Shown: positions 1 through 6,180 of the stretch, in pieces
How the letters are laid out: each line of letters starts with the position of its first letter
Numbering within the stretch: the stretch's first letter is position 1
Assembly (NCBI GenBank): GCA_947174955.1
Contig: CAMWKX010000057.1
Location: forward strand, 1-7,363
DNA: 7,363 bases
Origin: an uncultured Clostridia bacterium
GTDB lineage: Bacteria > Bacillota > Clostridia > Christensenellales > Borkfalkiaceae
Direction: 5' to 3'
Made by a program: the position numbers and the translations under genes
The notes under the pieces: generated by a model
Databases searched by the model: none
Told to the model about the DNA's origin: nothing
What the model saw: the letters and a program-made list of their open reading frames with translations, nothing else

Positions 1-1317
1 AAACCAGGTCACGGGCTCCATAAACGCGTCGTAGTTCATAACCGAGTCCCACTCGCCGTTTTCCAGCCACTCGCACGGGTCGCCGTAGTGCTCGGCAAAA
101 ATGAACGCCTCGGGATTGTCCTTACGCACGCGGTCGTGAAAGGTTTTCCAGAACTTGTGATTGAACTTTTCGCTGTGCCCCAGGTCGGCGGCGACGTCAA
201 GCCGCCAGCCGTCGGCGTTGAAGGGTGCGGACACCCACTTTGCGCCCACTTTGTAAATCTTTTCGCACAGCTCTTCGCTCTTTTCGTAGTTGAGCTTGGG
301 CAGGGTATTATAGCCCCACCACCCCTCGTATTCGCTGTCCGCCTTGTCGGGGTCGTCGAAATTGAAGTAATCGCGGTAGGGACTGTCCACCGATTGGAAC
401 GCGCCCTTTTCGTACCCCTCTTTGTTGAGGTATATGCCCTCGCGGTCCATCCATTTATGGAACGATCCGCAGTGATTGAACACGCCGTCGACGACTACCT
501 TTATGTCCATTTCGTGCATCTTTCCGACGAGGTAAGCAAAGTACTCGTTCGACTTTTCGAGGTTCGCCTTCGCAACGGTACGCTTAATATACATAGGCGC
601 GTAGCCGTTGTGGCGCTCCCAGTGCTGCATACGGTAGTCGTAATCTTCCTCGATACCCGCAAGGTGCGGATCGATATAGTCGTAGTCCTGCGTGTCGTAC
701 TTGTGGTTTGACGGCGATACGAAGAGCGGATTGAAATACACCGCCTCCACGCCGAGGTTTTTAAGGTACTGCAATTTCTGCTCCACGCCCTGCAAGTCGC
801 CGCCGTAAAAATTGTTTACGTCAAGCGTGTCGGGAATTCTGTACCAGTCGTAAATTTTGCGCGAATGCCCGCCCGTATAGTAATACTCGTTGTCCGCGAC
901 GTCGTTGAAAGGATCGCCGTTGCAGAAACGGTCTACGTAAATCTGATAGAATACCCTGCCCTTAGCCCAGTCGGGTACTTTATGCCCGGGCACGAATGAA
1001 AAGTTGTATTCGTCCTGACTGTTGTTTACGGCTCCGAGTCTGTTGTAATAAATCTCGTCGTCCTCGTCGACAAGCTTGAAAAAGTAATTTACGGGCTTGT
1101 CGCCGCAGGTGAAAGTCAGAGTGTAAAAGTCGAAATTGTCACTGCGCTTGGGCAGTTTGGTCATAAGCCGCAGTTTGCCGTTTATTACCGCGTACGCTTT
1201 CAAAACGTCGTTTATCAGCGTGCGGAAGGTTAAAGTTACTTCGTCGCCCGCCTTCGGCTCGTAAGGTGTTTTGAAATCTTCCGTTTCGTCCGTGAATAAT
1301 GCCTGTCTGTTAATCAT
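1..1317 (-). CDS. Neopullulanase/cyclomaltodextrinase-like GH13 alpha-glucan hydrolase, C-terminus beyond window
   Basis: This gene encodes the first 439 residues of a glycoside hydrolase family 13 enzyme; the frame stays open to base 1. Residues 1 to about 112 fit an N-terminal beta-sandwich of the CBM34 type, and the barrel begins near PDWAKG (115-120). GH13 signatures are visible: NHKYDT before the barrel's third strand, region I DGVFNH (277-282), region V LPKLN (339-343, the mark of neopullulanase-like members), region II DGWRLDVA with nucleophile Asp374, and FAEHYGD with acid/base Glu409. The third catalytic Asp (region IV) lies outside the window. There is no signal peptide, so the enzyme should act in the cytoplasm on imported maltodextrins, cyclodextrins or pullulan fragments. 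Residues about 219-247 form an insertion relative to Geobacillus-type neopullulanase as I remember it. The start at 1317 matches where CBM34 homologues begin. Exact substrate is uncertain. Confidence 0.93.
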   Translation of the reverse strand, partial: MINRQALFTDETEDFKTPYEPKAGDEVTLTFRTLINDVLKAYAVINGKLRLMTKLPKRSDNFDFYTLTFTCGDKPVNYFFKLVDEDDEIYYNRLGAVNNSQDEYNFSFVPGHKVPDWAKGRVFYQIYVDRFCNGDPFNDVADNEYYYTGGHSRKIYDWYRIPDTLDVNNFYGGDLQGVEQKLQYLKNLGVEAVYFNPLFVSPSNHKYDTQDYDYIDPHLAGIEEDYDYRMQHWERHNGYAPMYIKRTVAKANLEKSNEYFAYLVGKMHEMDIKVVVDGVFNHCGSFHKWMDREGIYLNKEGYEKGAFQSVDSPYRDYFNFDDPDKADSEYEGWWGYNTLPKLNYEKSEELCEKIYKVGAKWVSAPFNADGWRLDVAADLGHSEKFNHKFWKTFHDRVRKDNPEAFIFAEHYGDPCEWLENGEWDSVMNYDAFMEPVTWF

Positions 1318-1330
1318 AATTACCTTAAAA

Positions 1331-1359
1331 ATTGTACCATAAAGGGCGGGTAAAGTCAA
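1331..1359 (-). promoter_or_regulatory. Promoter of the GH13 gene
   Basis: Read on the minus strand, a -35 box TTGACT (1359-1354) is followed by exactly 17 bases and a -10 box TACAAT (1336-1331). Both hexamers differ from the sigma-A consensus at one position. The expected transcription start, about 7 bases past the -10 box, falls near 1324-1326, which leaves only about 7-9 untranslated bases before the ATG at 1317. The only ribosome-binding-like sequence is AAGG at 1326-1323. Confidence 0.75.
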
Positions 1360-1388
1360 TATGCAATTTTGGCAACCGATTGACTTTA
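1351..1388. repeat. 10-bp inverted repeat carrying both divergent -35 boxes
   Basis: TAAAGTCAAT (1351-1360) is the exact reverse complement of ATTGACTTTA (1379-1388), with 18 bases between. Each arm contains the -35 hexamer TTGACT of one divergent promoter, plus matching flanks (TTA after it, A before it). The arms are about 28 bases apart centre to centre, near three helical turns. It may be two similar promoters facing away from each other, or an operator for one dimeric regulator. Confidence 0.6.
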
Positions 1389-1408
1389 TGCAAATATTAT
1401 GGTAATAT
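1380..1408 (+). promoter_or_regulatory. Promoter of the YitT-family gene
   Basis: A -35 box TTGACT (1380-1385), 17 bases, and a -10 box TAATAT (1403-1408) drive the plus strand. The expected start of transcription is about 1415, giving a leader of roughly 23 bases before the ATG at 1438. This rules out the upstream in-frame ATG at 1399, which lies before the transcription start, inside the promoter. Confidence 0.65.
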
Positions 1409-1425
1409 TCATTTACAGTAATTCT

Positions 1426-1430
1426 GAGGT
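1426..1430 (+). promoter_or_regulatory. Ribosome binding site that fixes the YitT-family start
   Basis: GAGGT lies 7 bases before the ATG at 1438, the normal Shine-Dalgarno distance. No comparable site precedes the ATG at 1399. Confidence 0.75.
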
Positions 1431-1437
1431 ATGTAAT

Positions 1438-2400
1438 ATGTCGGAAGAAATAAAAGAAGAGCTTCCCGAAACAGAGGAAGCCGCACCCGTTGAGGAAAAG
1501 CCGAAAAAAGAGAAGCGCAAACTCACCAAAAAACAGGTCGTGCACGAAATTATAAGCTGGCTTTTAATGACCGTAGGCACGGTATTGGTTGCTGCGGGCG
1601 TTTACTTTTTCAAGGCGCCCAACCACTTTGCAACGGGCGGAGTAAGCGGTATTTCGATAGTGCTTGCAAAGTTCGTCCCCCTCAACCAGTCCACCCTCGT
1701 TATGATTATAAACGCGGCGTTGCTCGTAATCGGCTTTATATTTTTGGGCAAGGGATGCACGATACGCACGCTTTACTGTTCGCTTATGTACTCGGCGGAA
1801 AATATGCTTTTCGAAGAGTTTTTGCCCATAGAATCCCTTTCGGGCGGCACGCCGACCCTGACGGGGCAACCTTTAATGGAGCTTGTGTACGCAATGCTCT
1901 TGACGGGCATAGGCAGTGCGATAATGTTCAACTGCAAGGCTTCGTCGGGCGGCACGGACATAGTCGCGCTCATACTTAAAAAGTTCACGAGCCTCAACAC
2001 GGGAATGGCGCTGCTCATTACCGACGCGGCAATTGCGTTTTCCACCTTCTTTATTTTCGGTGCGGAAGCGGGACTTTTCTCTATTCTCGGACTTTTCTCC
2101 AAGGCGTTCATTATCGACGGCGTTATAGAAAATATAGGCAAGACCAAATACATCACGATTATCACCACGATGCCCGACGAGATAGGCAAGTATATCACCA
2201 CGGTTATGAAGCGTGACTACACGCATTACGTGGCGACGGGCGGATACACGGGCGCGGCAAAGACTATTATGATTACCGTCTGCAAGCGCAGCGAAGCTTT
2301 GAAATTAAAGTTGATGGCAAAAAAGCTCGACCCCGTTTCGTTTATTATAATCACCGACGCGAACGAAATACTCGGTAAGGGGTTCCGTGAAACGCTTTAA
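1438..2400 (+). CDS. YitT family membrane protein (YitT_membrane plus DUF2179)
   Basis: This 320-residue integral membrane protein belongs to the widespread Bacillota YitT family, whose transported substrate or role is not established. Residues 1-38 are a hydrophilic tail very rich in Glu, Lys and Pro. The first membrane segment is about 40-58, followed by the glycine motif ATGGVSGIS (65-73). A second segment lies about 87-105, and another runs into NCKASSGGTD (165-174), the second copy of the family's GG motif, which suggests an internally duplicated membrane domain. Further segments are about 190-207 and 211-227. The C-terminal domain (about 236-320) is DUF2179, ending with the typical ITDANEILGKGF (305-316), and is expected in the cytoplasm. 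The start at 1438 is chosen over the in-frame ATG at 1399 because of the GAGGT site and promoter. The gene is transcribed alone and ends at the terminator 16 bases downstream. Confidence 0.92.
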   Translation: MSEEIKEELPETEEAAPVEEKPKKEKRKLTKKQVVHEIISWLLMTVGTVLVAAGVYFFKAPNHFATGGVSGISIVLAKFVPLNQSTLVMIINAALLVIGFIFLGKGCTIRTLYCSLMYSAENMLFEEFLPIESLSGGTPTLTGQPLMELVYAMLLTGIGSAIMFNCKASSGGTDIVALILKKFTSLNTGMALLITDAAIAFSTFFIFGAEAGLFSILGLFSKAFIIDGVIENIGKTKYITIITTMPDEIGKYITTVMKRDYTHYVATGGYTGAAKTIMITVCKRSEALKLKLMAKKLDPVSFIIITDANEILGKGFRETL

Positions 2401-2415
2401 ATCACTGCAAAACTT

Positions 2416-2450
2416 AAAAGCCGCGGCGCAATTGCGCCGCGGCTTTTTTT
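2416..2450. terminator. Bidirectional intrinsic terminator between convergent genes
   Basis: The sequence 2416-2447 is a perfect 16+16 palindrome built on GCCGCGGCGCAA and its complement; in RNA it gives a long GC stem with an AATT tip. On the plus strand the stem runs into seven Ts (2444-2450), a strong stop for the YitT-family gene. On the minus strand it lies about 28 bases past the stop of lipoprotein gene A and is followed by only four Ts, so termination there may be weaker. Confidence 0.9.
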
Positions 2451-2474
2451 AATTCTTGATATCGGGAATTGTAA

Positions 2475-4388
2475 TTATTCAGCCTCTTTAACAATAGTGA
2501 AGGTAATGTTACTATACACTTCCAGATAATACGTACCCGCAGTTTCAACCACTACAACTTTATAGTCGTCTGTCTCAAACGGTTCGCCTTCTTCGGGTAT
2601 GTACATATACTTCTTATAATCAAGCGGAACAAGCTCTTGACCGCCGAAACTTGCTTCATACCCACTGCCAATCGCAACAGTCATCGAACCCCATTCAACA
2701 GATTCACTGCCTATTAATACCTTATAATTGCCGGCTTCCAATTCAATGGTTAACTTCTTGCAAGCCCACATATCATCAGGATCCAGACCCGAAACCGTGA
2801 AAGCTTCACCCACGGTGGGGTTATCTCCTTCTGCCACTACCTTGGAAACGGTTATCGTACCGCTGATGGGAAGAAACTCACCCTGATTTTCCGGATCTTC
2901 ATTATTACTTGCTATGCCAATATAATAAGTGCCTGCGGGAAGCGTTATTGTGCCGTCCGCGGAGAGCTCTATCGGCGCCAATTCGTCGGATTTTGAACCG
3001 CCGGTCAAATATACTTCGCTTGCAGCAACGCCGTCAAAAATGAGTTTATACTCCCCTTCCTCGGCTATTTCAATGGAGTATACTTTGCCTTCCATATCAA
3101 GATTTTCAAATTCTTTTTCCACGTCGAGGCTAATTACGCCTTCCTCACCGGGGTCTTCTTCGCTGAGCAGAAGGGAAATTTCCGCGTCGAAAGCTTCTTC
3201 GGCTTCAGAAGAAATCGTAAGGCTTTCTCCTCCGATGGGATATCCGAAATCCAAAACACAATATTCCTGTGCGCCGCCGACCAATGTATACGTGTGCTCT
3301 ACATTACCCTTACCCCAAACGTATTCAGAGTAAGTAACTACAATGGGAGTTTCGCCGGTATAGCTTAAGATACCGTAGCCGCTACCTCTTACGTCAACTC
3401 TTGCAGTCTTACCGCCACCTACGTTAACGGTTGCGGTAGCAGGAACTTCGGTCGGGTCAACGGGATTTTCCTCGGTGCCGTAGTCGGGAGCAAGCACGGT
3501 TACGGGAATAACTTTAATCTTATACGTTGCGCTCTCTTCACCATCGGGTGCAGATATTGAAAGCGTAACTTTTTCGCCCGCACTGAGCGTAATAGAATAG
3601 GGCAACTGGGTAATAACGGTTTTGTTTACTACTACTCCTACCTCGTTGTCTTCGGTAGAAATAATCTCGTATTTGCCCTCCGTTGCCGCGGTAAAGCTAT
3701 ACAACGATTCCTCGGCAGTAGCATTTACGGTAACTTCGGTGTTCAGCTCCAACGCCGTAACCGTCTTGTGGCAAACCGTACATTCGTCATTCTCGTCGAA
3801 TACGTGGTCGCCATAGCCCGTTTCAACGTCGAACGATACGGATATTTCACTTTCTGCGTTTGCGTAGACGTAAGTATCTGCGCCCTGAACTTCGCAGGTT
3901 GCGTCCGTCTTATGCGTGGGCTCCGCGTAGTCATACAAGCCTGTGTTGATACCGGGCAACAGATGCTGAGTCAACTCCTCGGTTGCGTCGCAGTCGCCTT
4001 CGCCGGTGCACTCGCGTATTGCAAGACCGTTACCATAAAGCGTAGGCGCAGTCTCAACTTCCCATTCGCCCCAGACGTGGGAGTGAGTTTCGCCGCCCTG
4101 CTGAGCCTTGTAGCCGCACTTCGAGCAAGCGCCGTCGGTGCCGGTGGTGTCGCAAGTATCGTTAGTAAGTGTCAAAGCGTCGCATTTGCCGTCCGTATTG
4201 GCGCAAGTACCGTTGTGCGTACCGTTATTATTCGACGTCCACGAACCGTAGCTGTGGCTATGGGATGTACCTTCGCCACCGCCGCTGCTACCGCTGTCGC
4301 CGCCGTTACAAGCAACAAGTCCTATACCGCCCGCAAGCGCTATCGAGCAAGCAAGAGCCGCAAGTAACGCTTTCTTCGTTTTCTTCAT
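2475..4388 (-). CDS. Surface lipoprotein A with Cys/His modules and beta-rich PPC-like repeats
   Basis: This gene encodes a predicted 637-residue lipoprotein of unknown function, anchored on the outer face of the membrane. A lipoprotein signal peptide (KK charged start, hydrophobic core 7-23, lipobox LVAC with acylated Cys27) is followed by a Gly/Ser linker (29-42). Three Cys/His modules follow: 43-94 (HSHSYGSW, CSKCG at 88-92), 102-145 (HSHVWGEW, paired Cys127/Cys133), and 159-208 (CTVC at 203-206). Residues about 214-637 are acidic and beta-rich, with four repeats resembling PPC-type sandwiches; AGTYYIGI (485-492) and AGTYYLEV (617-624) are repeat ends. No catalytic motif is seen. The in-frame ATG at 4400 overlaps the Shine-Dalgarno itself, so the start is placed at 4388. 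It is paralogous to the next gene upstream (4683-6074) and transcribed from its own promoter. Confidence 0.88.
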   Translation of the reverse strand: MKKTKKALLAALACSIALAGGIGLVACNGGDSGSSGGGEGTSHSHSYGSWTSNNNGTHNGTCANTDGKCDALTLTNDTCDTTGTDGACSKCGYKAQQGGETHSHVWGEWEVETAPTLYGNGLAIRECTGEGDCDATEELTQHLLPGINTGLYDYAEPTHKTDATCEVQGADTYVYANAESEISVSFDVETGYGDHVFDENDECTVCHKTVTALELNTEVTVNATAEESLYSFTAATEGKYEIISTEDNEVGVVVNKTVITQLPYSITLSAGEKVTLSISAPDGEESATYKIKVIPVTVLAPDYGTEENPVDPTEVPATATVNVGGGKTARVDVRGSGYGILSYTGETPIVVTYSEYVWGKGNVEHTYTLVGGAQEYCVLDFGYPIGGESLTISSEAEEAFDAEISLLLSEEDPGEEGVISLDVEKEFENLDMEGKVYSIEIAEEGEYKLIFDGVAASEVYLTGGSKSDELAPIELSADGTITLPAGTYYIGIASNNEDPENQGEFLPISGTITVSKVVAEGDNPTVGEAFTVSGLDPDDMWACKKLTIELEAGNYKVLIGSESVEWGSMTVAIGSGYEASFGGQELVPLDYKKYMYIPEEGEPFETDDYKVVVVETAGTYYLEVYSNITFTIVKEAE

Positions 4389-4491
4389 AAATACCTCCAT
4401 ATATGCGGTTTTATCTATCCGCCGTAAAATTTTAGAACTTTATAAATTTATTCATAAAATTGTGCAAAATATGCAATATTTCTGAATATTT
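4389..4491 (-). promoter_or_regulatory. AT-rich 5' leader of lipoprotein gene A
   Basis: From the expected transcription start (about 4491) to the ATG the leader is about 100 bases, far longer than the other leaders in the window. It is very AT-rich. It contains near-repeats ATTGTGCAA and AATATGCAA (plus-strand text, within 4459-4476) and, 6 bases before the ribosome binding site, a possible small hairpin of GCGG (4422-4419 on minus) with CCGC (4408-4405). It matches no riboswitch class I recognise. Confidence 0.4.
4393..4398 (-). promoter_or_regulatory. Ribosome binding site that fixes the lipoprotein A start
   Basis: GGAGGT on the minus strand lies 4 bases before the ATG at 4388. It overlaps an in-frame ATG (4400-4398), which therefore cannot use this site. 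Starting at 4388 also yields MKKTKK, matching MTKTKK of the paralogue. Confidence 0.8.
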
Positions 4492-4497
4492 TTAGTT

Positions 4498-4526
4498 ATT
4501 ATAATAAAAAGCATTCGAAATGTCAA
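4498..4526 (-). promoter_or_regulatory. Perfect-consensus sigma-A promoter of lipoprotein gene A
   Basis: On the minus strand TTGACA (4526-4521), exactly 17 bases, then TATAAT (4503-4498). Both hexamers and the spacing equal the textbook consensus, predicting strong constitutive initiation near 4491 unless a regulator intervenes. Confidence 0.85.
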
Positions 4527-4583
4527 CCATTTATACACTCATAACGATAAATATTCATTATGAAAGTATAAGAAAAATTAACC

Positions 4584-4607
4584 AGCCCCGCAGCAGCGTG
4601 TCGCTGC
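4584..4607. other. Small hairpin beside a terminator-like half site
   Basis: GCAGCG (4593-4598) and CGCTGC (4602-4607) can form a 6-bp stem with a 3-base loop. Just before it, AGCCCCGC (4584-4591) repeats the left arm core of the terminators nearby but has no adjacent partner. It may be the remnant of a terminator. The rest of 4527-4637 shows no gene. Confidence 0.4.
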
Positions 4608-4637
4608 ACCCGAATCATTTAATTGCAACAAAACCAA

Positions 4638-4667
4638 AGCCCCGCGCTTTAATTTCCGCGCGGGGCT
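4638..4667 (-). terminator. Intrinsic terminator of lipoprotein gene B
   Basis: AGCCCCGCGC (4638-4647) and GCGCGGGGCT (4658-4667) form a perfect 10-bp stem with a 10-base loop. On the minus strand it begins about 15 bases after the stop codon of gene B and runs into TTGGTTTTGTT, a T-rich tail. Confidence 0.82.
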
Positions 4668-4682
4668 GTAATCTTGTTTATT

Positions 4683-6074
4683 TTAAGCCGCGTCCTCTAC
4701 GGTTATTTTGAACATTGCGTCTGCGGCGTAATTTTCGTCAACATCCATTTCGTTGGTTGATACCGCGAAATTGAGCGTCTGACCTGCTTCCACCACCATT
4801 TCAATAGTTGCGCCTTCTTCGTATATGTCATAAGGATCGCCGTCTTCAACTGATATATACGTAATTGCGTTTAAAGTCTTGAACGTATACTTGCGCGCCG
4901 TGCTGCCCTCATTTTGCAGAGTGAAATACAGCGTCACCGGCGCATAGGCAGTCTCGCCCCATCCTACTTCCGCAAACATATCCTCCTCGGAGCCGACCGT
5001 AACGATATAGTTGCCCGTTTCGGTACAATCGATAAGCTCGGGGTCTTCCTCATCGTACGACCCTTCAAGCCTTGTGCTGTTATTGCCGTCACCCTGGTAT
5101 TCCTTGTATCCGCAAGTGCACGCTCTTTCCTTGACGCCTTCCTCGTTGGGTTCCGACCATTCGCCGAACGAATGCTCAGCATAGTCACTCTTTAAATTTT
5201 CGTGCCCGCACGTAGCCGCGTGCCAGTGTCCTATCGTGTCGTTCACCCACTCGTCCGTATTATAGGTATGCTCGTGAGCCTTCACAAACACAACCGAAAT
5301 AGTATTGTTGGCGACGTCGTCAATATAATACGTGCCTGTCGTCAGATACAATTCCAGAGTAACGTCGGTAATTGCTTCCAGCGCACCGTCCTCGCCGAGC
5401 GTACCTACGGTAATATCACAAGCAATAAACGCCGTAATATTCGGCAACAGCACGTTCTCCGCACCCCATATCTCGTAGTAGCCGCTTTCCGCCACTTCGA
5501 AAGTGTACCTGGTTCCGCTTTCAGGCTGGTTTTCGGCTTGGGTAACGATTAATTTCTCAACGCCGCACGCCGCGCAGCCGCCGTTCACGCCGTCGGTGTC
5601 GTGCGCTGTCTTGGCGAGGGTATGCTCTTCGTTGTGCGAGCAAACGCCCGTATGTCCCGTGGGTCCTTCATTCGCGTAAACGTAGTCGTGAACGTTTGCG
5701 TCCTTGCCGACGTTGACGTCGAAGCTTACGTTTACGCCCTTTTCGGTATTATTATAAGTATAAGTGAGCACGCCGTCGGTCGCGCAGTCGGCCGCCGTCT
5801 TGGTGACGGGCGTGCCGTACGTTTCTTCGGAGAGCACGGGGAGCACGTGCTCCTTGTCCTCTGATTTCGCGTCGCAGCCCGATTTTCCGCAGGTTCTCGT
5901 TGCAAGACCCGTTCCGTCTTTCGAAGGGTTCTGCGCTACGGTCCAATCGCCCCAATCGTGGCTGTGCCCGCCGCCGCTGCCGCCGTCGCCGTTACAAGCC
6001 GCAAGACCTATTGCGCCCGCAAGAGCCGCCGAACAGGCAAGAGCCGCAAGCAATGCTTTCTTTGTTTTCGTCAT
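4683..6074 (-). CDS. Surface lipoprotein B, paralogue of lipoprotein A
   Basis: This gene encodes a predicted 463-residue lipoprotein of unknown function. The signal peptide (MTKTKK, core 7-23, lipobox LAAC with Cys27) is nearly the same as that of lipoprotein A. The N-terminal Cys/His module HSHDWGDW (37-44), Cys62/Cys67 and HVLP (76-79) aligns with residues 102-145 of protein A, followed by a matching VSFDVNVG stretch (116-123 here, VSFDVETG in A) and CAACG (167-171). A beta-rich PPC-like module follows (about 175-266, TGTYYI at 246-251). A second Cys/His module (267-324) contains HWHAATCGH (283-291), HSFGEW (301-306) and CTCGY (319-323), a pattern recurring in surface proteins of clostridia and treponemes. 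The C-terminal 330-463 is acidic and beta-rich. AGGAG lies 6 bases before the ATG. The gene has its own promoter and terminator. Confidence 0.87.
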   Translation of the reverse strand: MTKTKKALLAALACSAALAGAIGLAACNGDGGSGGGHSHDWGDWTVAQNPSKDGTGLATRTCGKSGCDAKSEDKEHVLPVLSEETYGTPVTKTAADCATDGVLTYTYNNTEKGVNVSFDVNVGKDANVHDYVYANEGPTGHTGVCSHNEEHTLAKTAHDTDGVNGGCAACGVEKLIVTQAENQPESGTRYTFEVAESGYYEIWGAENVLLPNITAFIACDITVGTLGEDGALEAITDVTLELYLTTGTYYIDDVANNTISVVFVKAHEHTYNTDEWVNDTIGHWHAATCGHENLKSDYAEHSFGEWSEPNEEGVKERACTCGYKEYQGDGNNSTRLEGSYDEEDPELIDCTETGNYIVTVGSEEDMFAEVGWGETAYAPVTLYFTLQNEGSTARKYTFKTLNAITYISVEDGDPYDIYEEGATIEMVVEAGQTLNFAVSTNEMDVDENYAADAMFKITVEDAA

Positions 6075-6107
6075 AATTAACTCCTGATTTTGTGAATATG
6101 TACATAA

Positions 6108-6136
6108 ATTGTAACGAATATATTACAAAAAGTCAA
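6108..6136 (-). promoter_or_regulatory. Promoter of lipoprotein gene B
   Basis: On the minus strand TTGACT (6136-6131), 17 bases, then TACAAT (6113-6108). The hexamers and spacing are identical to those of the GH13 promoter. The expected start near 6101 leaves a leader of about 27 bases. The first two bases of the -35 box belong to the tail of the preceding eda terminator stem. Confidence 0.78.
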
Positions 6137-6165
6137 GCCCCGCGGAACGGCGTTCCGCGGGGCTT
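6135..6165 (-). terminator. Intrinsic terminator of eda
   Basis: Arms 6135-6148 and 6152-6165 are perfect complements (core GCCCCGCGGAAC), giving a 14-bp stem with a 3-base loop. It lies about 15 bases past the eda stop on the minus strand, and the sequence after the GC core is TTGACTTTTT, an interrupted T tract. Confidence 0.85.
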
Positions 6166-6180
6166 TTAAGTCGATTTACC

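Noticed and set aside
88..711. Plus-strand open frame of 207 codons
   Set aside because: It is antisense to the GH13 gene, whose catalytic motifs are read on the minus strand; the protein has no recognisable pattern and no ribosome site.
1399..1437. Upstream in-frame ATG extending the YitT-family protein by 13 residues
   Set aside because: It lies within the promoter, upstream of the expected transcription start, has no ribosome site, and the ATG at 1438 has GAGGT at the right distance.
1773..2226. Minus-strand open frames opposite the YitT-family gene
   Set aside because: They are shadows of the plus-strand gene with its clear YitT and DUF2179 motifs.
4347..4388. Lipobox ending at Cys14 of lipoprotein A (ALAC)
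   Set aside because: The hydrophobic stretch before it is too short and the -3 position is Ala; LVAC at Cys27, with LAAC in the paralogue, fits far better.
3768..4390. Plus-strand open frames opposite the lipoprotein A N-terminus
   Set aside because: They are antisense to the signal peptide and Cys/His modules, have low-complexity Ala/Val or Arg/Tyr-rich composition, and lack ribosome sites.
4389..4400. ATG at 4400 as start of lipoprotein A (MEVFMKK)
   Set aside because: This ATG overlaps the GGAGGT ribosome site itself; the next ATG at 4388 uses that site and matches the paralogue.
4389..4491. Riboswitch or T-box in the lipoprotein A leader
   Set aside because: The leader is AT-rich, lacks conserved cores of classes I know, and has no terminator-like alternative fold.
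4520..4711. Small plus-strand frame of 63 codons in the intergenic region
   Set aside because: It runs through a promoter and a terminator hairpin of the other strand and into the end of gene B, with no ribosome site and no familiar sequence.
4351..6074. Mobile element explanation for the repeated signal-peptide DNA
   Set aside because: No transposase, terminal inverted repeats or target duplications are visible; gene duplication explains the similarity.
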